The position numbers were made by a program, and so were the translations under genes. A model generated the notes under the pieces. The model was not told the DNA's origin, ran no database searches, and was given only the letters and a program-made list of their open reading frames with translations. Positions 19,426-29,701 of a DNA stretch of 64,000 nt are shown here, in pieces (within the stretch, counting starts at the first letter, position 1; the number at the start of each line of letters is the position of its first letter). The stretch covers positions 1 to 64,000 of the forward strand of contig NZ_JAKZKW010000002.1 of the NCBI RefSeq assembly GCF_022808695.1. Direction: 5' to 3'. This DNA is from Fundidesulfovibrio soli (GTDB taxonomy: Bacteria; Desulfobacterota; Desulfovibrionia; Desulfovibrionales; Desulfovibrionaceae).

Positions 19426-19716
19426 ATGAGCTACGTGAACATCCTTTTGAAGCCTCTGATCTCCGAGAAGGCTACCAAGGCCAAGGAAGAGTCCAACCAG
19501 GTCATCTTCCTCGTCGCCCCGCAGTCCAACAAGATCGAGATCAAGGCTGCCGTCGAGGAGGCTTTCAAGGTGAAAGTCACCGAGGTGAACGTGGTTCGTC
19601 GGCGCCCCCTGAAGCGCGCCCGCCACGGCCGCCCCACCAGCCATGTCCCCGGCTACAAGAAAGCCTACGTGACCCTGGCCGAGGGCGAAAAGATCGAATT
19701 CTTCGAGGGAGTCTAA
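19426..19716 (+). CDS. rplW: 50S ribosomal protein L23
   Basis: A 96-residue L23 at the tunnel exit, the docking site for trigger factor and SRP. The [11 protein letters not shown] start, the [13 protein letters not shown] segment and the [15 protein letters not shown] tail are typical. It is 4 bases upstream of rplB. Confidence 0.97.
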   Translation: MSYVNILLKPLISEKATKAKEESNQVIFLVAPQSNKIEIKAAVEEAFKVKVTEVNVVRRRPLKRARHGRPTSHVPGYKKAYVTLAEGEKIEFFEGV

Positions 19717-19720
19717 AGCC

Positions 19721-20551
19721 ATGGCCGTCCGTAAGCTGAAACCCACTTCCGCTGGCCGTCGTTTCCAGACGGTCTCCGACTTTGCGGAAATCACTGCCGC
19801 CAAGCCGGAGAGGTCCCTCACCAAGGGCCTGAGCCAGAAGTCCGGCCGCAACAACCAGGGCCGCATCACTTCCCGTCGCCGTGGAGCCGGCAACAAGCGC
19901 CGTTACCGCGAGATCGACTTCCGCCGCGACAAGATGAACATTCCGGCCAAGGTCGCCACCATCGAGTACGATCCCAACCGCTCCGCCCGCATCGCCCTTC
20001 TGCACTATGCGGACGGCGAGAAGCGTTACATTCTCGCGCCGGTTGGCGTAAATGTCGGTGACACCGTGGTGTCCGGCGATAACGCCGACATCCGTCCCGG
20101 CAATGCTCTGCCCATGTTCAAGATGCCCGTCGGCACCCTGCTGCACAACATCGAGATGAGCCCGGGCCGCGGCGGCCAGATGTGCCGCGCCGCCGGTACC
20201 TACGCTCAGCTCATCGCCAAGGAAGGCAAGCTCGCCCTGCTGCGCCTGCCCTCCGGTGAAGTGCGCAACGTTCTGGCCGCCTGCATCGCCACCGTCGGTC
20301 AGGTGGGCAACGTGACCCACGAGAACGTGAGCATCGGCAAGGCTGGCCGCAACCGCTGGCTTGGCAAGCGCCCCGAAGTCCGCGGCGTCGCCATGAACCC
20401 TGTCGACCACCCGCATGGCGGCGGCGAAGGCAAGAGCTCCGGCGGCCGTCACCCCGTTTCGCCCTGGGGTATGCCGACCAAGGGTTACAAGACCAGAAAT
20501 CGCAAGAAGGCCTCGTCGCGGCTCATCGTCAAACGCCGCAACGAGAAGTAG
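19721..20551 (+). CDS. rplB: 50S ribosomal protein L2
   Basis: A 276-residue L2, needed for subunit association and peptidyl transferase activity. The C-terminal signature [17 protein letters not shown] includes the His residue at the family's key position, and the basic RNA-binding N-terminus ([18 protein letters not shown]) is intact. rpsS follows after 11 bases. Confidence 0.97.
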   Translation: MAVRKLKPTSAGRRFQTVSDFAEITAAKPERSLTKGLSQKSGRNNQGRITSRRRGAGNKRRYREIDFRRDKMNIPAKVATIEYDPNRSARIALLHYADGEKRYILAPVGVNVGDTVVSGDNADIRPGNALPMFKMPVGTLLHNIEMSPGRGGQMCRAAGTYAQLIAKEGKLALLRLPSGEVRNVLAACIATVGQVGNVTHENVSIGKAGRNRWLGKRPEVRGVAMNPVDHPHGGGEGKSSGGRHPVSPWGMPTKGYKTRNRKKASSRLIVKRRNEK

Positions 20552-20562
20552 GAGCGTAGAAC

Positions 20563-20844
20563 ATGCCTCGGTCGCTCAAAAAAGGTCCCTTCCTGGACGG
20601 CCACTTGGCCGCGAAGGTGGAGAAGGCCAACGAGACCCAGGATCGCCGCGTCATCAAGACGTGGTCCCGTCGGTCCACCATTCTTCCCGAAATGGTTGGC
20701 CTCACCTTTGCCGTCCACAACGGCCGCAAGTTCATCCCGGTCTTCGTTTCCGAAAACATGGTGGGACACAAGTTGGGCGAGTTCGCGCCTACCCGTACGT
20801 TCCACGGCCATGCCGCGGATAAGAAGACCAAGGGTAAGAAGTAG
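20563..20844 (+). CDS. rpsS: 30S ribosomal protein S19
   Basis: A 93-residue S19 of the 30S head, forming a complex with S13. The [10 protein letters not shown] start and the motif around [22 protein letters not shown] are diagnostic. Spacing to rplV is 13 bases. Confidence 0.97.
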   Translation: MPRSLKKGPFLDGHLAAKVEKANETQDRRVIKTWSRRSTILPEMVGLTFAVHNGRKFIPVFVSENMVGHKLGEFAPTRTFHGHAADKKTKGKK

Positions 20845-20857
20845 GGGAGCCTAAGCA

Positions 20858-21193
20858 ATGGAAGCCAAAGCCATCGCCAAATACATCCGGGTGTCTCCTC
20901 AGAAGGCACGCTTGGTGGCCAACGTCATCAAGGGCCGGGGCGTCGAGGATGCCATGAACATCCTCAAGTTCACGCCCAAGAAGGCCGCCGAGATCATCGG
21001 CAAGGTGTTGCATTCGGCCCTGTCCAACGCCGAGCAGATGTCCGCCGATGTGGACACCCTGAAGGTTAAGGACGTCATCGTGAACGAAGGGCCCACCTGG
21101 AAGCGCATCATGCCGCGGTCCATGGGCCGAGCCAACAAAATCCTCAAGCGTACCAGCCACATCACCGTGGTGGTCGAGGAAGAGAAGGAGTAG
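20858..21193 (+). CDS. rplV: 50S ribosomal protein L22
   Basis: A 111-residue L22 whose beta-hairpin lines the nascent peptide tunnel. The [17 protein letters not shown] start and the C-terminal hairpin ([19 protein letters not shown]) are conserved. It lies 5 bases before rpsC. Confidence 0.97.
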   Translation: MEAKAIAKYIRVSPQKARLVANVIKGRGVEDAMNILKFTPKKAAEIIGKVLHSALSNAEQMSADVDTLKVKDVIVNEGPTWKRIMPRSMGRANKILKRTSHITVVVEEEKE

Positions 21194-21198
21194 GGGGC

Positions 21199-21840
21199 AT
21201 GGGTCAGAAAGTCCACCCGTACGGCTTCCGCCTGGGCTACAACAAGACATGGAATTCCCGCTGGTTCGCCAAGAAGGAATACCCTGCATTTGTGTACGAG
21301 GACAGCAACATCCGTAAGTTTGTGAAGTCCTCTCTGTTCCACGCGGGAATTTCCCGGATCGAGATCGAGCGCGCTGGCGGCAAGATCAAGCTGATCATCC
21401 ACACCGCGCGTCCGGGCATCGTCATCGGCCGCAAAGGCACCGAGATCGAGAAGGTTCGCGCCGACCTCAAGAAGCGCTTCGGCCGCGAGTTCGCGGTTGA
21501 GGTCAATGAGATCCGCCGTCCCGAGATCGACGCCCAGCTGGTCGCCGAGAACATCGCTCTGCAGCTGGAGCGCCGCGTGGCCTTCCGCCGCGCCATGAAG
21601 CGCACTGTGGGCCTGGCCCGCAAGTTCGGCGCCGAAGGCATCAAGGTTTTCTGCGCCGGCCGCTTGGCTGGCGCCGAGATCGCCCGCTCCGAGTGGTACC
21701 GCGACGGCCGTGTGCCCCTGCACACCCTGCGCGCGGACATCGACTACGGTTTGGCCACCGCCAAGACCACCTATGGTGTGATCGGCGTGAAGGTCTGGAT
21801 ATTCAAGGGCGAGATTCTCGATAGCGAGGTTGAACAATAA
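21199..21840 (+). CDS. rpsC: 30S ribosomal protein S3
   Basis: A 213-residue S3 at the mRNA entry site, with an N-terminal KH domain ([15 protein letters not shown]) and the C-terminal domain ending in an acidic tail. The [14 protein letters not shown] start is diagnostic. Its TAA stop shares a base with the rplP ATG, so the two are translationally coupled. Confidence 0.97.
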   Translation: MGQKVHPYGFRLGYNKTWNSRWFAKKEYPAFVYEDSNIRKFVKSSLFHAGISRIEIERAGGKIKLIIHTARPGIVIGRKGTEIEKVRADLKKRFGREFAVEVNEIRRPEIDAQLVAENIALQLERRVAFRRAMKRTVGLARKFGAEGIKVFCAGRLAGAEIARSEWYRDGRVPLHTLRADIDYGLATAKTTYGVIGVKVWIFKGEILDSEVEQ

Positions 21841-22253
21841 TGCTCTCCCCTAACAGAACGAAATTCCGCAAGCGCCAGAAAGGCCGTCTTGACGGTCCCG
21901 CCACCGGCGGCACCACCATCTCCTTCGGTGAGGTGGGGATCAAGGCCCTGGAGCACGGCAAGCTGACCAGCCAGCAGATCGAAGCCGCCCGTGTGGCCAT
22001 CATGCGCCACATCAAGCGTGGCGGTAAGGTCTGGATTCGCGTGTTCCCCGACTTCCCGGTCACCTCGAAGCCCGCCGAAGTCCGCATGGGTTCCGGTAAG
22101 GGCTCCCCGGTGGGCTGGTGCGCCCCGGTCAAGCCCGGTCGCGTGCTCTACGAAGTCCGCGGCGTCGAAATGGAAGTCATGGTCGAGGCCCTGAAGCGCG
22201 CCCAGCACAAGCTGCCGATCAAGACCAAGATCGTCACCAAGGAGCTTGTCTAG
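21840..22253 (+). CDS. rplP: 50S ribosomal protein L16
   Basis: A 137-residue L16 near the A-site tRNA elbow. The [16 protein letters not shown] start and the [19 protein letters not shown] motif are typical. The start ATG overlaps the rpsC stop by one base. rpmC follows after 2 bases. Confidence 0.97.
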   Translation: MLSPNRTKFRKRQKGRLDGPATGGTTISFGEVGIKALEHGKLTSQQIEAARVAIMRHIKRGGKVWIRVFPDFPVTSKPAEVRMGSGKGSPVGWCAPVKPGRVLYEVRGVEMEVMVEALKRAQHKLPIKTKIVTKELV

Positions 22254-22255
22254 CC

Positions 22256-22453
22256 ATGTTGCAAGCCAAAGAACTGCGCGGTCTGGACGACGCCCAGCTT
22301 GCCGAGAAGCTCTCCCAGTCCCAGGAGGAGCTCTTCAAGCTGCGCTTCCAGCACGCCACGGCCCAATTGGAAAAGACCCACCGTCTGAACGAGCTGAAGA
22401 AAGACATCGCTCGCATCCAGACCGTGCTGACACAAAAGAACAGCGGCAGGTAG
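22256..22453 (+). CDS. rpmC: 50S ribosomal protein L29
   Basis: A 65-residue L29 at the tunnel exit beside L23. The reading starts at the ATG two bases after rplP ([19 protein letters not shown]); the open frame extends further upstream but only through rplP in another frame. The helical-hairpin signature [14 protein letters not shown] and [11 protein letters not shown] is clear. Confidence 0.95.
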   Translation: MLQAKELRGLDDAQLAEKLSQSQEELFKLRFQHATAQLEKTHRLNELKKDIARIQTVLTQKNSGR

Positions 22454-22459
22454 GAAATC

Positions 22460-22720
22460 ATGGAAGAGCATAAAAGCAACCGCCGCGTGCTGACCGGCAT
22501 CGTGGTCTCGGACAAGTGCGACAAGACCATTGTCGTGCGCGTCGAGACCCTGGTCAAGCACCCCCTGGTGAAGAAGTACATCCGCCGCCGCAAGAAGTTC
22601 ATGGCCCATGACCCGATGAACGACTGCGGCATCGGCGACAAGGTGCAGATCATCGAGCACCGCCCGCTGTCGGCCCGCAAGCGCTGGCATCTGGTGAAGA
22701 TCATGGAGAAGGCGAAATGA
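22460..22720 (+). CDS. rpsQ: 30S ribosomal protein S17
   Basis: An 86-residue S17, a primary 16S rRNA-binding protein of OB fold. The [21 protein letters not shown] start and [18 protein letters not shown] signature are present. Its stop overlaps the rplN start in an ATGA. Confidence 0.97.
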   Translation: MEEHKSNRRVLTGIVVSDKCDKTIVVRVETLVKHPLVKKYIRRRKKFMAHDPMNDCGIGDKVQIIEHRPLSARKRWHLVKIMEKAK

Positions 22721-23085
22721 TCCAGGTAGAATCCGTCCTCGACGTCGCCGACAACTCCGGTGCCAAGAAGGTGGCCTGCATCAAGGTTCTCGGCGGCTCC
22801 CGTCGCCGTTACGCCTCGGTGGGCGATATCATCGTCGTTTCCGTCAAGGAAGCCATGCCCCACTCGAAGGTCAAGAAAGGCCAGGTGATGAAGGCCGTCA
22901 TCGTGCGCACCAAGAAAGAAGTTGGTCGCCCCGATGGCTCCTACATCAAGTTCGACAACAACTCCGCCGTGCTGCTTACCGCGCAGATGGAGCCTGTCGG
23001 CACCCGTATCTTCGGACCCGTGGCCCGCGAGCTTCGCCTGAAGAACTTCATGAAGATCGTCTCTCTGGCCCCTGAGGTCCTGTAG
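22717..23085 (+). CDS. rplN: 50S ribosomal protein L14
   Basis: A 122-residue L14, part of the intersubunit bridge and the binding site for the silencing factor RsfS. The [18 protein letters not shown] start and [13 protein letters not shown] end are diagnostic. It is coupled to rpsQ by a four-base overlap. Confidence 0.98.
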   Translation: MIQVESVLDVADNSGAKKVACIKVLGGSRRRYASVGDIIVVSVKEAMPHSKVKKGQVMKAVIVRTKKEVGRPDGSYIKFDNNSAVLLTAQMEPVGTRIFGPVARELRLKNFMKIVSLAPEVL

Positions 23086-23105
23086 GGCGAGGCTTTGAGG
23101 TCACT

Positions 23106-23429
23106 ATGAAAACGTATCGTATCCGCAAGGACGACAAGGTGATGGTCATCGCCGGGAAGGACAAGGGCAAGATCGGCAAGGTCCTGCGCGTACTCCCCAA
23201 GACTGACCGGATCCTGGTGGAAAAGGTGAACATTGTGAAGCGTCACCGCAAGGGCAACCCCTACGCTGGCCAGGCCGGCGGCATCGAGGAGAAGGAGGCC
23301 CCCCTGGCTCTCTCCAACGTTGCCCTGCTGTGCGACGCCTGCGCCAAGCCCACGCGCGTTGGCTACAAGTACACCGAAGACGGCAAGAAACTCCGCTTCT
23401 GCAAGAAGTGCAACGAAGTCATCAGCTAA
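23106..23429 (+). CDS. rplX: 50S ribosomal protein L24
   Basis: A 107-residue L24, one of the assembly initiator proteins of the 50S subunit. The KOW motif ([20 protein letters not shown]) is at the N-terminus. The C-terminal part carries a CDAC...CKKC arrangement that could form a zinc ribbon, a variation seen in some L24 proteins. rplE follows after 13 bases. Confidence 0.96.
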   Translation: MKTYRIRKDDKVMVIAGKDKGKIGKVLRVLPKTDRILVEKVNIVKRHRKGNPYAGQAGGIEEKEAPLALSNVALLCDACAKPTRVGYKYTEDGKKLRFCKKCNEVIS

Positions 23430-23442
23430 AGGGAATCATTCA

Positions 23443-23982
23443 ATGACTCGCCTCGAACAAATCTACTCCGAGAAGGTCGTCCCGGCCTTGCAAAAGGAGT
23501 TCGGGTACAAGTCGCCCATGCAGATTCCCAAGTTCAAGTTCATTTCCCTGAACATCGGACTTGGCGAAGCCTCGCAGAACTCCAAACTCATCGACGAGGC
23601 CGTGGCCGAGCTTACCACCATTGCCGGTCAGAAGGCCGTCATCACCCGCGCAAAGAAGTCCATCGCCGCATTCAAACTGCGCGAGAACCAGCCTGTCGGC
23701 TGCCGGGTGACGCTTCGCCATGAACGCATGTGGGACTTTTACGACAAACTGGTCAACTTCGCCCTTCCTCGCGTTCGCGACTTCCGCGGCGTCCCCGACA
23801 GGGGCTTTGACGGCCGGGGTAACTTCACCCTGGGCATCAAGGAGCACACCATTTTTCCCGAGATCAACGTTGACCGGGTCGAACGTGTCAAGGGCATGAA
23901 CATCACAATCGTCACCACCGCCGGGAGCGATAAGGAAGGCAAGGTTCTTCTCGATCTGCTCGGCATGCCCTTCAGAAAGTAG
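23443..23982 (+). CDS. rplE: 50S ribosomal protein L5
   Basis: A 179-residue L5 that binds 5S rRNA with L18. The start is the ATG at 23443 ([16 protein letters not shown]), preceded by AAAGGGAATC; the frame is open further upstream only across rplX. Signature segments [14 protein letters not shown] and [17 protein letters not shown] are intact. Confidence 0.97.
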   Translation: MTRLEQIYSEKVVPALQKEFGYKSPMQIPKFKFISLNIGLGEASQNSKLIDEAVAELTTIAGQKAVITRAKKSIAAFKLRENQPVGCRVTLRHERMWDFYDKLVNFALPRVRDFRGVPDRGFDGRGNFTLGIKEHTIFPEINVDRVERVKGMNITIVTTAGSDKEGKVLLDLLGMPFRK

Positions 23983-23994
23983 GAGGATACGACC

Positions 23995-24180
23995 GTGGCA
24001 CGCACGTCACTCAAGGTGAAAGCCCGGCGCAAGCCCAAGTTCTCTTCCCGGGCCTACAACCGCTGCCCCATTTGCGGCCGTTCCCGGGCGTTCCTTCGCC
24101 GGTATGGCATTTGCCGTATCTGCTTCCGTAACATGGCCCTGGCTGGTGAACTGCCTGGTGTCAGGAAATCGAGCTGGTAG
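23995..24180 (+). CDS. rpsN: 30S ribosomal protein S14, zinc-binding (type Z)
   Basis: A 61-residue S14 of the short zinc form, with two CxxC pairs (CPIC and CRIC) in the segment following RAYNRC. Type Z S14 is the ancestral, zinc-containing class. It starts with GTG at 23995 behind a strong [23 protein letters not shown] is the standard N-terminus. No zinc-free duplicate appears in this window. Confidence 0.96.
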   Translation: MARTSLKVKARRKPKFSSRAYNRCPICGRSRAFLRRYGICRICFRNMALAGELPGVRKSSW

Positions 24181-24189
24181 GAGGCCGAC

Positions 24190-24573
24190 ATGTCCGTGAC
24201 CGATCCAATCGCCGATATGCTGGCCCGCATCCGCAACGCGTACCACGCGCTGCATAAGAAAGTCTCCATGCCGCACTCCAAGATGAAGGAGTCGATGGCC
24301 GGGATTCTGAAGGATCAGGGCTACATTGAAGAATTTGCCGTCGAAGAGCGCGATCTCGTCATCTCGCTCAAGTACGCCAAAGGCCGTCCCATTATCTCCG
24401 GCCTGAAGCGTGTCAGCAAGCCTGGCCGGCGCATCTACGTGGGGGCGCACGACATCCCTCGCGTTCAGAATGGACTTGGCATCTGCATTCTGTCCACCTC
24501 GCATGGCATCATGGACGGCATCGCCGCCAAGAGCGCCAACGTGGGCGGCGAACTGCTCTGCGAAGTCTGGTAA
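24190..24573 (+). CDS. rpsH: 30S ribosomal protein S8
   Basis: A 127-residue S8, a 16S rRNA-binding protein of the platform and, in E. coli, the repressor of the spc operon at the rplE site. The [17 protein letters not shown] start and the C-terminal [11 protein letters not shown] motif are diagnostic. Confidence 0.97.
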   Translation: MSVTDPIADMLARIRNAYHALHKKVSMPHSKMKESMAGILKDQGYIEEFAVEERDLVISLKYAKGRPIISGLKRVSKPGRRIYVGAHDIPRVQNGLGICILSTSHGIMDGIAAKSANVGGELLCEVW

Positions 24574-24584
24574 GGGGGAGAGCC

Positions 24585-25124
24585 ATGTCGCGCATAGGCA
24601 AAAAAGAAATCACCATCCCCAGCGGCGTCGATCTTCAGATCACCGCCGATATGGTGAACGTCAAAGGCCCCAAGGGCACTCTGTCCACGCCCACGCACCC
24701 CAAAATCAATCTCGTGATTGAAGGCGGAGTGTTGCGTGTCGAGCGCCTCGACGACACCCGCATCGCCCGCGCCCAGCACGGTCTGCGCCGCACCCTGCTC
24801 TCCAACTGCATCGAGGGCGTCACCAAGGGCTTCACCAAGACCCTTGAGGTCATCGGTGTCGGCTACAAGGTGCAGGTCTCCGGTAAGTCCGTGGTGCTGA
24901 CCGTCGGTTTCTCCCACCCCGTGGAGTATCCTCTCCCGGCCGGTGTTGAAGCCAAGGCGGAAGGCAACAAGCTGACCCTCTCCGGCATCGACAAGCAGAT
25001 GGTCGGCGAAGTGGCTGCCACCCTGCGCCGCGTGCGTCCGCCCGAACCCTTCAAGGGCAAGGGCATCAAGTACGAAAACGAGCAGATTCGCCGCAAGGCC
25101 GGCAAGTCTGGCGGTAAGAAGTAA
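24585..25124 (+). CDS. rplF: 50S ribosomal protein L6
   Basis: A 179-residue L6 near the sarcin-ricin loop, made of two repeated domains. The [14 protein letters not shown] start and the C-terminal signature [15 protein letters not shown] are conserved. rplR follows after 11 bases. Confidence 0.97.
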   Translation: MSRIGKKEITIPSGVDLQITADMVNVKGPKGTLSTPTHPKINLVIEGGVLRVERLDDTRIARAQHGLRRTLLSNCIEGVTKGFTKTLEVIGVGYKVQVSGKSVVLTVGFSHPVEYPLPAGVEAKAEGNKLTLSGIDKQMVGEVAATLRRVRPPEPFKGKGIKYENEQIRRKAGKSGGKK

Positions 25125-25135
25125 GGGGCCTGGCC

Positions 25136-25495
25136 ATGAAGCATACCAAGCAAGCCGCGCGCATGCGCCGCAAGGTGCGCATCCGCAAGAAAATCTCCGG
25201 TACCGCTGCACGTCCCAGGCTGGTCGTCTACCGTTCCAACCTGCACACGTACGCGCAGATCATCAACGACGAAACCGGCCAGACCCTGGTTTCCGCTTCC
25301 TCTCTGGCGCTTGTAAAGGCCGGGGAGACCCTGAAGTGCAACAAGGCCAGCGCGACGAAAGTCGGTCTTGAAGTGGCTGCCAAGGCCAAGGCCCAGGCCA
25401 TCGAGAGCGTGGTCTTCGATCGTAACGGCTACCTCTATCACGGGATCATCAAGGCTTTGGCCGATGGCGCCCGTGAGGGTGGACTTAAGTTCTAA
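25136..25495 (+). CDS. rplR: 50S ribosomal protein L18
   Basis: A 119-residue L18, the 5S rRNA-binding partner of L5. The basic N-terminal tail and the [20 protein letters not shown] strand are typical, as is the C-terminal [20 protein letters not shown]. Confidence 0.97.
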   Translation: MKHTKQAARMRRKVRIRKKISGTAARPRLVVYRSNLHTYAQIINDETGQTLVSASSLALVKAGETLKCNKASATKVGLEVAAKAKAQAIESVVFDRNGYLYHGIIKALADGAREGGLKF

Positions 25496-25506
25496 CGAGG
25501 CACGCT

Positions 25507-25998
25507 ATGGAACAGTCTGAACTGACTCAAATCGAGAAGATCGTCTCGCTCAACCGCGTGGCCAAGGTCGTCAAGGGCGGCCGCCGGTTCAGCTTCAGCG
25601 CTCTGGTTGTCGTTGGCGATGGCAAGGGCTCTGTGGGCTACGGTCTGGGCAAGGCCAACGAGGTCCCCGAGGCCATCCGTAAGGCTACCGAACAGGCCAG
25701 GAAGTCCATGGTCAAGGTGCCCCTGTTGGACGGGACTCTGCCCTACCAGGTCATGGGGCGCTTCGGCGCCGGCCGCGTGGTGCTCATTCCCGCCTCCAAG
25801 GGTACCGGCATCATCGCTGGCGGTCCTGTTCGCGCCGTCATGGAAGCCGCAGGCGTGCACGATATCCTCACCAAGGCCATCGGCACCAACAATCCCCACA
25901 ACGTCCTCAGGGCGGCGGTTGCCGGTCTCGCTTCGCTGCGCAGCGCGGAGCAGGTCTCCGAGCTTCGCGGCAGGTCCCTGGAAACCCCGAGGAAATAA
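25507..25998 (+). CDS. rpsE: 30S ribosomal protein S5
   Basis: A 163-residue S5 at the mRNA entry channel. The [20 protein letters not shown] double-stranded RNA-binding segment includes the loop where spectinomycin resistance maps and looks wild type. The [18 protein letters not shown] motif is intact. Confidence 0.97.
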   Translation: MEQSELTQIEKIVSLNRVAKVVKGGRRFSFSALVVVGDGKGSVGYGLGKANEVPEAIRKATEQARKSMVKVPLLDGTLPYQVMGRFGAGRVVLIPASKGTGIIAGGPVRAVMEAAGVHDILTKAIGTNNPHNVLRAAVAGLASLRSAEQVSELRGRSLETPRK

Positions 25999-26002
25999 GA
26001 CC

Positions 26003-26179
26003 ATGAGCGGGCAAGTGACCATCACGCTCGTCAAGAGCAAGATCGGCTGCAATCCCAAGCAGAAGGCCACTCTGGAGGCCTTGGGGCTCAAGCGCATCCG
26101 CCAGGAGAAAACCCTGCCGGACACGCCTGCCGTGCGTGGGATGATTTTTAAAGTTTCTCACCTTGTCGAGGTGAAATAG
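26003..26179 (+). CDS. rpmD: 50S ribosomal protein L30
   Basis: A 58-residue L30 of the large subunit. It begins at the ATG four bases after rpsE (MSGQVTITLVKSKIGC) and contains the KQKATLEALGLKRIRQ signature and the PAVRGMIFKVSHLVEV tail. It lies directly before rplO. Confidence 0.95.
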   Translation: MSGQVTITLVKSKIGCNPKQKATLEALGLKRIRQEKTLPDTPAVRGMIFKVSHLVEVK

Positions 26180-26180
26180 T

Positions 26181-26639
26181 ATGCAACTGCACGAACTCTA
26201 TCCTTTCCCTGAGGAGCGCAAGCAGCGCAAGCGCCTGGGCCGCGGACGCGGCACCGGTCAGGGCTGCACCGCCGGCAAGGGCAACAAGGGCCAGAACGCT
26301 CGCGCCGGCGGCGGTGTCCGCCCCAGCTTCGAGGGCGGCCAGATGCCTATCCAGCGTCGTCTGCCCAAGCGCGGCTTCAAGAACCCCTTCAAGGTGACCT
26401 ACTCTCCGGTGAACCTGGACCGTCTCGTCGAGGCGTTCCCCAACACCGCCGAGATCACCCTGGAAGCCATCTACGAGCGCGGCCTGGTTGCCCGTGGCAA
26501 CCTGGTGAAGGTGCTGGCCAACGGAGACCTGGACAAGGCCCTGACTATCGAGGCCCACAAGTTCAGCGCTTCCGCTCAGGACAAGATCACCAAGGCCGGC
26601 GGCACCGCCAAGGCCCTGGAAAGCGTGACGGAAGGCTAA
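26181..26639 (+). CDS. rplO: 50S ribosomal protein L15
   Basis: A 152-residue L15, a late assembly protein. The Gly-rich RGRGTGQGCTAGKGNKGQ stretch and the FEGGQMPIQRRLPKRGF motif are diagnostic. It ends one base before secY. Confidence 0.97.
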   Translation: MQLHELYPFPEERKQRKRLGRGRGTGQGCTAGKGNKGQNARAGGGVRPSFEGGQMPIQRRLPKRGFKNPFKVTYSPVNLDRLVEAFPNTAEITLEAIYERGLVARGNLVKVLANGDLDKALTIEAHKFSASAQDKITKAGGTAKALESVTEG

Positions 26640-26640
26640 C

Positions 26641-27954
26641 GTGGCTCTTCAAGGCGTGGAGAATCTGGCGCGTTTGCCGGAGCTTAAAAAGAAGATCTTC
26701 TGGACCTTCGCGCTTCTCGCCGTTTACCGCTTGGGTATCCATGTCCCGGTTCCGGGCGTGGATGCCCTCGCGCTGGCGGATTTCTTCGACAGCTCCAAGA
26801 ACACCCTTCTTGGCCTGTTCGACATGTTCTCCGGCGGCGGCCTGAACAAGCTCTCCATCTTCACCCTGGGCATCATGCCCTACATATCCGCCTCCATCGT
26901 GATGCAGCTGCTGACTGTGGTCAGCCCCGAACTGGGCAGGCTGCAGAAGGAGGAGGGGGCCCAAGGCCGCAAAAAGATCACCCAGTACACACGCTACGGC
27001 ACGGTGCTGATCACCCTGATCCAGGGTTTCGGCATCGCGGTCGGGCTTGAGAGCATGACGAGCCCCACCGGAGCTCCGCTCGTTCTCACCCCCGGCATCG
27101 GCTTCAAGTTCATGACCGTCATGACCCTGACCGCCGGCACCGTTTTCCTGATGTGGCTGGGCGAGCAGATCACCGAAAAAGGCATCGGCAACGGCATCTC
27201 CCTGATCATCTTCGCTGGTATTGTGGCCGGGCTTCCGCGCGCGCTTATCAATACCTTCTCTCTTGTCGGTCAGGGCGAAATGAGCCTGCTGGTGCTGCTG
27301 TTGCTTGTGGCTGTCATGGCCGCAGTCCTCGTTGCGATCGTCTTTATGGAGCGCGGCCAGCGCCGCATTCCCATCCAGTACGCGAAGCGCATGGTCGGCA
27401 GGAAGATGTACGGCGGGCAGACCACCCATCTGCCGTTGCGCATCAACACCGCCGGCGTCATTCCGCCCATCTTCGCGTCCTCGATCCTGTTGTTCCCGGC
27501 CACCATCGCCAACTTCTCCCAGGCTGACTGGGTCCAGATGGTCGCGCAGTGGTTCAACCCCAGCTCCATCGTCTACAACGTCCTGTTCATCGGCATGATC
27601 ATCTTCTTCTGCTATTTTTATACGGCGATCATTTTCGATCCCAAGCAGATCTCCGAGAACATCCGTAAGCAGGGCGGGTTTGTGCCTGGCATCAGGCCTG
27701 GCCAGAAGACCAAGGAGTACCTTGACAGGGTGCTGGCGCGTCTTACCCTGTGGGGCTCGATGTACATCTCCGCGGTGTGCGTGCTGCCCATGTTCCTGAT
27801 CGCGCAGTTCAACGTCCCCTTCTATTTCGGCGGCACGAGCATCCTGATCGTCGTTGGCGTCGCAATGGACTTCATGAGCCAGATCGAGTCCTACATGATC
27901 AGCAGGCAGTACGAAGGCCTGCTGGCCAAAGGCCGCATCAAGGGCAGGGCGTAG
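26641..27954 (+). CDS. secY: Preprotein translocase subunit SecY
   Basis: A 437-residue SecY with about ten transmembrane helices, the pore of the SecYEG translocon. It starts with GTG one base after rplO; MALQGVENLARLPELKKKIFWTF is the usual cytosolic lead-in. The plug and first-helix region (VPGVDALALADFF), the GIGNGISLIIF segment and the cytosolic loop IPIQYAKRMVG are conserved. Partners SecE (1365-1622) and ribosomal genes are in the window. Confidence 0.97.
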   Translation: MALQGVENLARLPELKKKIFWTFALLAVYRLGIHVPVPGVDALALADFFDSSKNTLLGLFDMFSGGGLNKLSIFTLGIMPYISASIVMQLLTVVSPELGRLQKEEGAQGRKKITQYTRYGTVLITLIQGFGIAVGLESMTSPTGAPLVLTPGIGFKFMTVMTLTAGTVFLMWLGEQITEKGIGNGISLIIFAGIVAGLPRALINTFSLVGQGEMSLLVLLLLVAVMAAVLVAIVFMERGQRRIPIQYAKRMVGRKMYGGQTTHLPLRINTAGVIPPIFASSILLFPATIANFSQADWVQMVAQWFNPSSIVYNVLFIGMIIFFCYFYTAIIFDPKQISENIRKQGGFVPGIRPGQKTKEYLDRVLARLTLWGSMYISAVCVLPMFLIAQFNVPFYFGGTSILIVVGVAMDFMSQIESYMISRQYEGLLAKGRIKGRA

Positions 27955-27955
27955 G

Positions 27956-28729
27956 TTGAAGAAATATCGCGGCATCTTCGTCAAGAATGATGCCGAAATC
28001 GAGATCATGCGCAAGGCCGGCGGCATCGTCGCCGTTATCCTTGACGAGTTGGAAAAGGCCGTTCGCCCGGGGGTCAAGACCATGACCTTCGAGAAACTGG
28101 CCCTGCAGATGTGCGAAGAATTCAAGGTCCGCCCGGCCTTCAAGGGCTACCTTGGCTACCCGTTCGCACTCTGCTGCTCTGTGAACGAAGAAGTTGTGCA
28201 CGGGTTCCCCTCCGAGCGCGAGCTCAACGAGGGGGACATCGTGTCCTTCGATATGGGAGTCGTGTACAACGGCTTCTATGGCGATTCCGCCAGGACCATT
28301 CCTGTTGGAGAGGTTTCCCCTGACGTGGCGCGGCTGCTGGATGTCACGGAGAAATCGCTCTATGCTGGTATCGAAATGGCCCAGGCGGAAGCCAACCTGT
28401 ACGATATATCACTGGCTGTTCAAAAATATGTTGAAAGCCAGGGGTACTTTGTTGTAAGACGGTTCGTTGGCCACGGGATTGGACGCAGTCTTCACGAGAA
28501 GCCTGAAGTTCCGAACTTCGTACCCTCCGGGGCTGGAGTCGTGGCTCTTAAGCCAGGGATGACCCTGGCGATCGAGCCGATGGTCACGGTGGGCGGCCCC
28601 GAGGTGGAAATCCTCGCTGACAAGTGGACTGCGGTCACGAAAGACCGTTCCCTTGCCGCCCACTTCGAACATACGGTAGTGATCACCAACGACGGACCCA
28701 AGATTCTGAGCCGACGCCCCGAGGCGTAG
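27956..28729 (+). CDS. map: Methionine aminopeptidase, type I
   Basis: A 257-residue type I methionyl aminopeptidase, removing the initiator Met from nascent chains. Metal ligands are recognisable: the Asp pair in FDMGVVYNGFYGDSA, His in GHGIGRSLHEKPEVPN, and Glu residues in IEPMVT and the C-terminal EHTVVIT. It starts with TTG one base after the secY stop, because KKYRGIFVKNDAEIEIMRKAG needs that position and no ATG is available upstream. The pairing secY-map is common. Confidence 0.96.
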   Translation: MKKYRGIFVKNDAEIEIMRKAGGIVAVILDELEKAVRPGVKTMTFEKLALQMCEEFKVRPAFKGYLGYPFALCCSVNEEVVHGFPSERELNEGDIVSFDMGVVYNGFYGDSARTIPVGEVSPDVARLLDVTEKSLYAGIEMAQAEANLYDISLAVQKYVESQGYFVVRRFVGHGIGRSLHEKPEVPNFVPSGAGVVALKPGMTLAIEPMVTVGGPEVEILADKWTAVTKDRSLAAHFEHTVVITNDGPKILSRRPEA

Positions 28730-28756
28730 GCCATACCCATTTATGGGAGAAACCCA

Positions 28757-28870
28757 ATGAAAGTTCGGCCCTCGGTTAAGAAGCTTTGTCCGAAATGCAA
28801 GATCATCCGTCGCCACGGCGTCCTGAGGGTGGTCTGTGAAAATCCCCGGCACAAACAGCGTCAGGGATAA
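28757..28870 (+). CDS. rpmJ: 50S ribosomal protein L36
   Basis: A 37-residue L36 starting [14 protein letters not shown]. The zinc ribbon ligands are C11, C14, C27 and H32, so it is the zinc-binding form. It is preceded by a GGGAGAAA ribosome binding site and lies between map and rpsM, where infA is found in some other bacteria. Confidence 0.95.
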   Translation: MKVRPSVKKLCPKCKIIRRHGVLRVVCENPRHKQRQG

Positions 28871-28885
28871 GTGAGGTAACGAAAC

Positions 28886-29257
28886 GTGGCACGTATTGCT
28901 GGAGTCGATCTGCCCAGGAACAAGCGCATGGATATCGCCCTGACCTACATTTACGGTGTCGGGCGCACCACTGCTCTGCGAGTTCTGGACGCCACCGGCG
29001 TGGACTGGACCAAAAAGTCCGATGACCTCACTCCCGAGGAAGTCAACACCATCCGCAAGGAGCTCGAAGCCAACCACAAGGTTGAAGGCGACCTCCGCCG
29101 GGAAGTGACCGCCAACATTAAGCGGCTGATGGATATCGGCTGCTACAGGGGCCTGAGGCACCGCAAGGGCCTGCCCGTCCACGGCCAGCGCACTCACACC
29201 AACGCCCGCACCCGCAAGGGCCCGCGCCGCGCTGTGATGGCCAAGAAGAAGAAATAA
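28886..29257 (+). CDS. rpsM: 30S ribosomal protein S13
   Basis: A 123-residue S13 of the 30S head, forming intersubunit bridges and contacting P-site tRNA with its C-terminal tail. It starts with GTG ([24 protein letters not shown]). The [19 protein letters not shown] motif is diagnostic. rpsK follows after 36 bases. Confidence 0.97.
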   Translation: MARIAGVDLPRNKRMDIALTYIYGVGRTTALRVLDATGVDWTKKSDDLTPEEVNTIRKELEANHKVEGDLRREVTANIKRLMDIGCYRGLRHRKGLPVHGQRTHTNARTRKGPRRAVMAKKKK

Positions 29258-29293
29258 CCGCCTCGCGCGTTATTTACCCATAGAGGATTCACC

Positions 29294-29683
29294 ATGGCTG
29301 CTAGACCGCGCCGTACCGGCAAGAAAGAAAAGAAAAACATCCCGGTTGGTGTTGCCCACATTCAGGCGACCTTCAACAACACCATCATCACCTTCACGGA
29401 CCCCAGGGGCAACGTGGTGAGCTGGGCCACCTCCGGCGGCGCCGGTTTCAAGGGTTCGCGCAAGTCCACCCCCTTCGCCGCCCAGGTCGCCGCCGAGACT
29501 GCCGCCCGCAAGGCTCAGGACAACGGCATGCGTACCGTCGGCATCTTCGTGAAGGGCCCCGGCTCCGGCCGCGAGGCTGCCATGCGCGCCATCAACGCCG
29601 CTGGCTTCAAGGTGAGCTTCATCCGTGACGTCACCCCCATCCCCCACAACGGCTGCCGTCCTCCGAAACGGCGCCGGGTCTAG
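29294..29683 (+). CDS. rpsK: 30S ribosomal protein S11
   Basis: A 129-residue S11 of the platform. The [19 protein letters not shown] segment and the C-terminal [18 protein letters not shown] are conserved. It sits in the standard rpsM-rpsK-rpsD-rpoA-rplQ order. Confidence 0.97.
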   Translation: MAARPRRTGKKEKKNIPVGVAHIQATFNNTIITFTDPRGNVVSWATSGGAGFKGSRKSTPFAAQVAAETAARKAQDNGMRTVGIFVKGPGSGREAAMRAINAAGFKVSFIRDVTPIPHNGCRPPKRRRV

Positions 29684-29701
29684 TTCAGGAGGAACATCAC
29701 A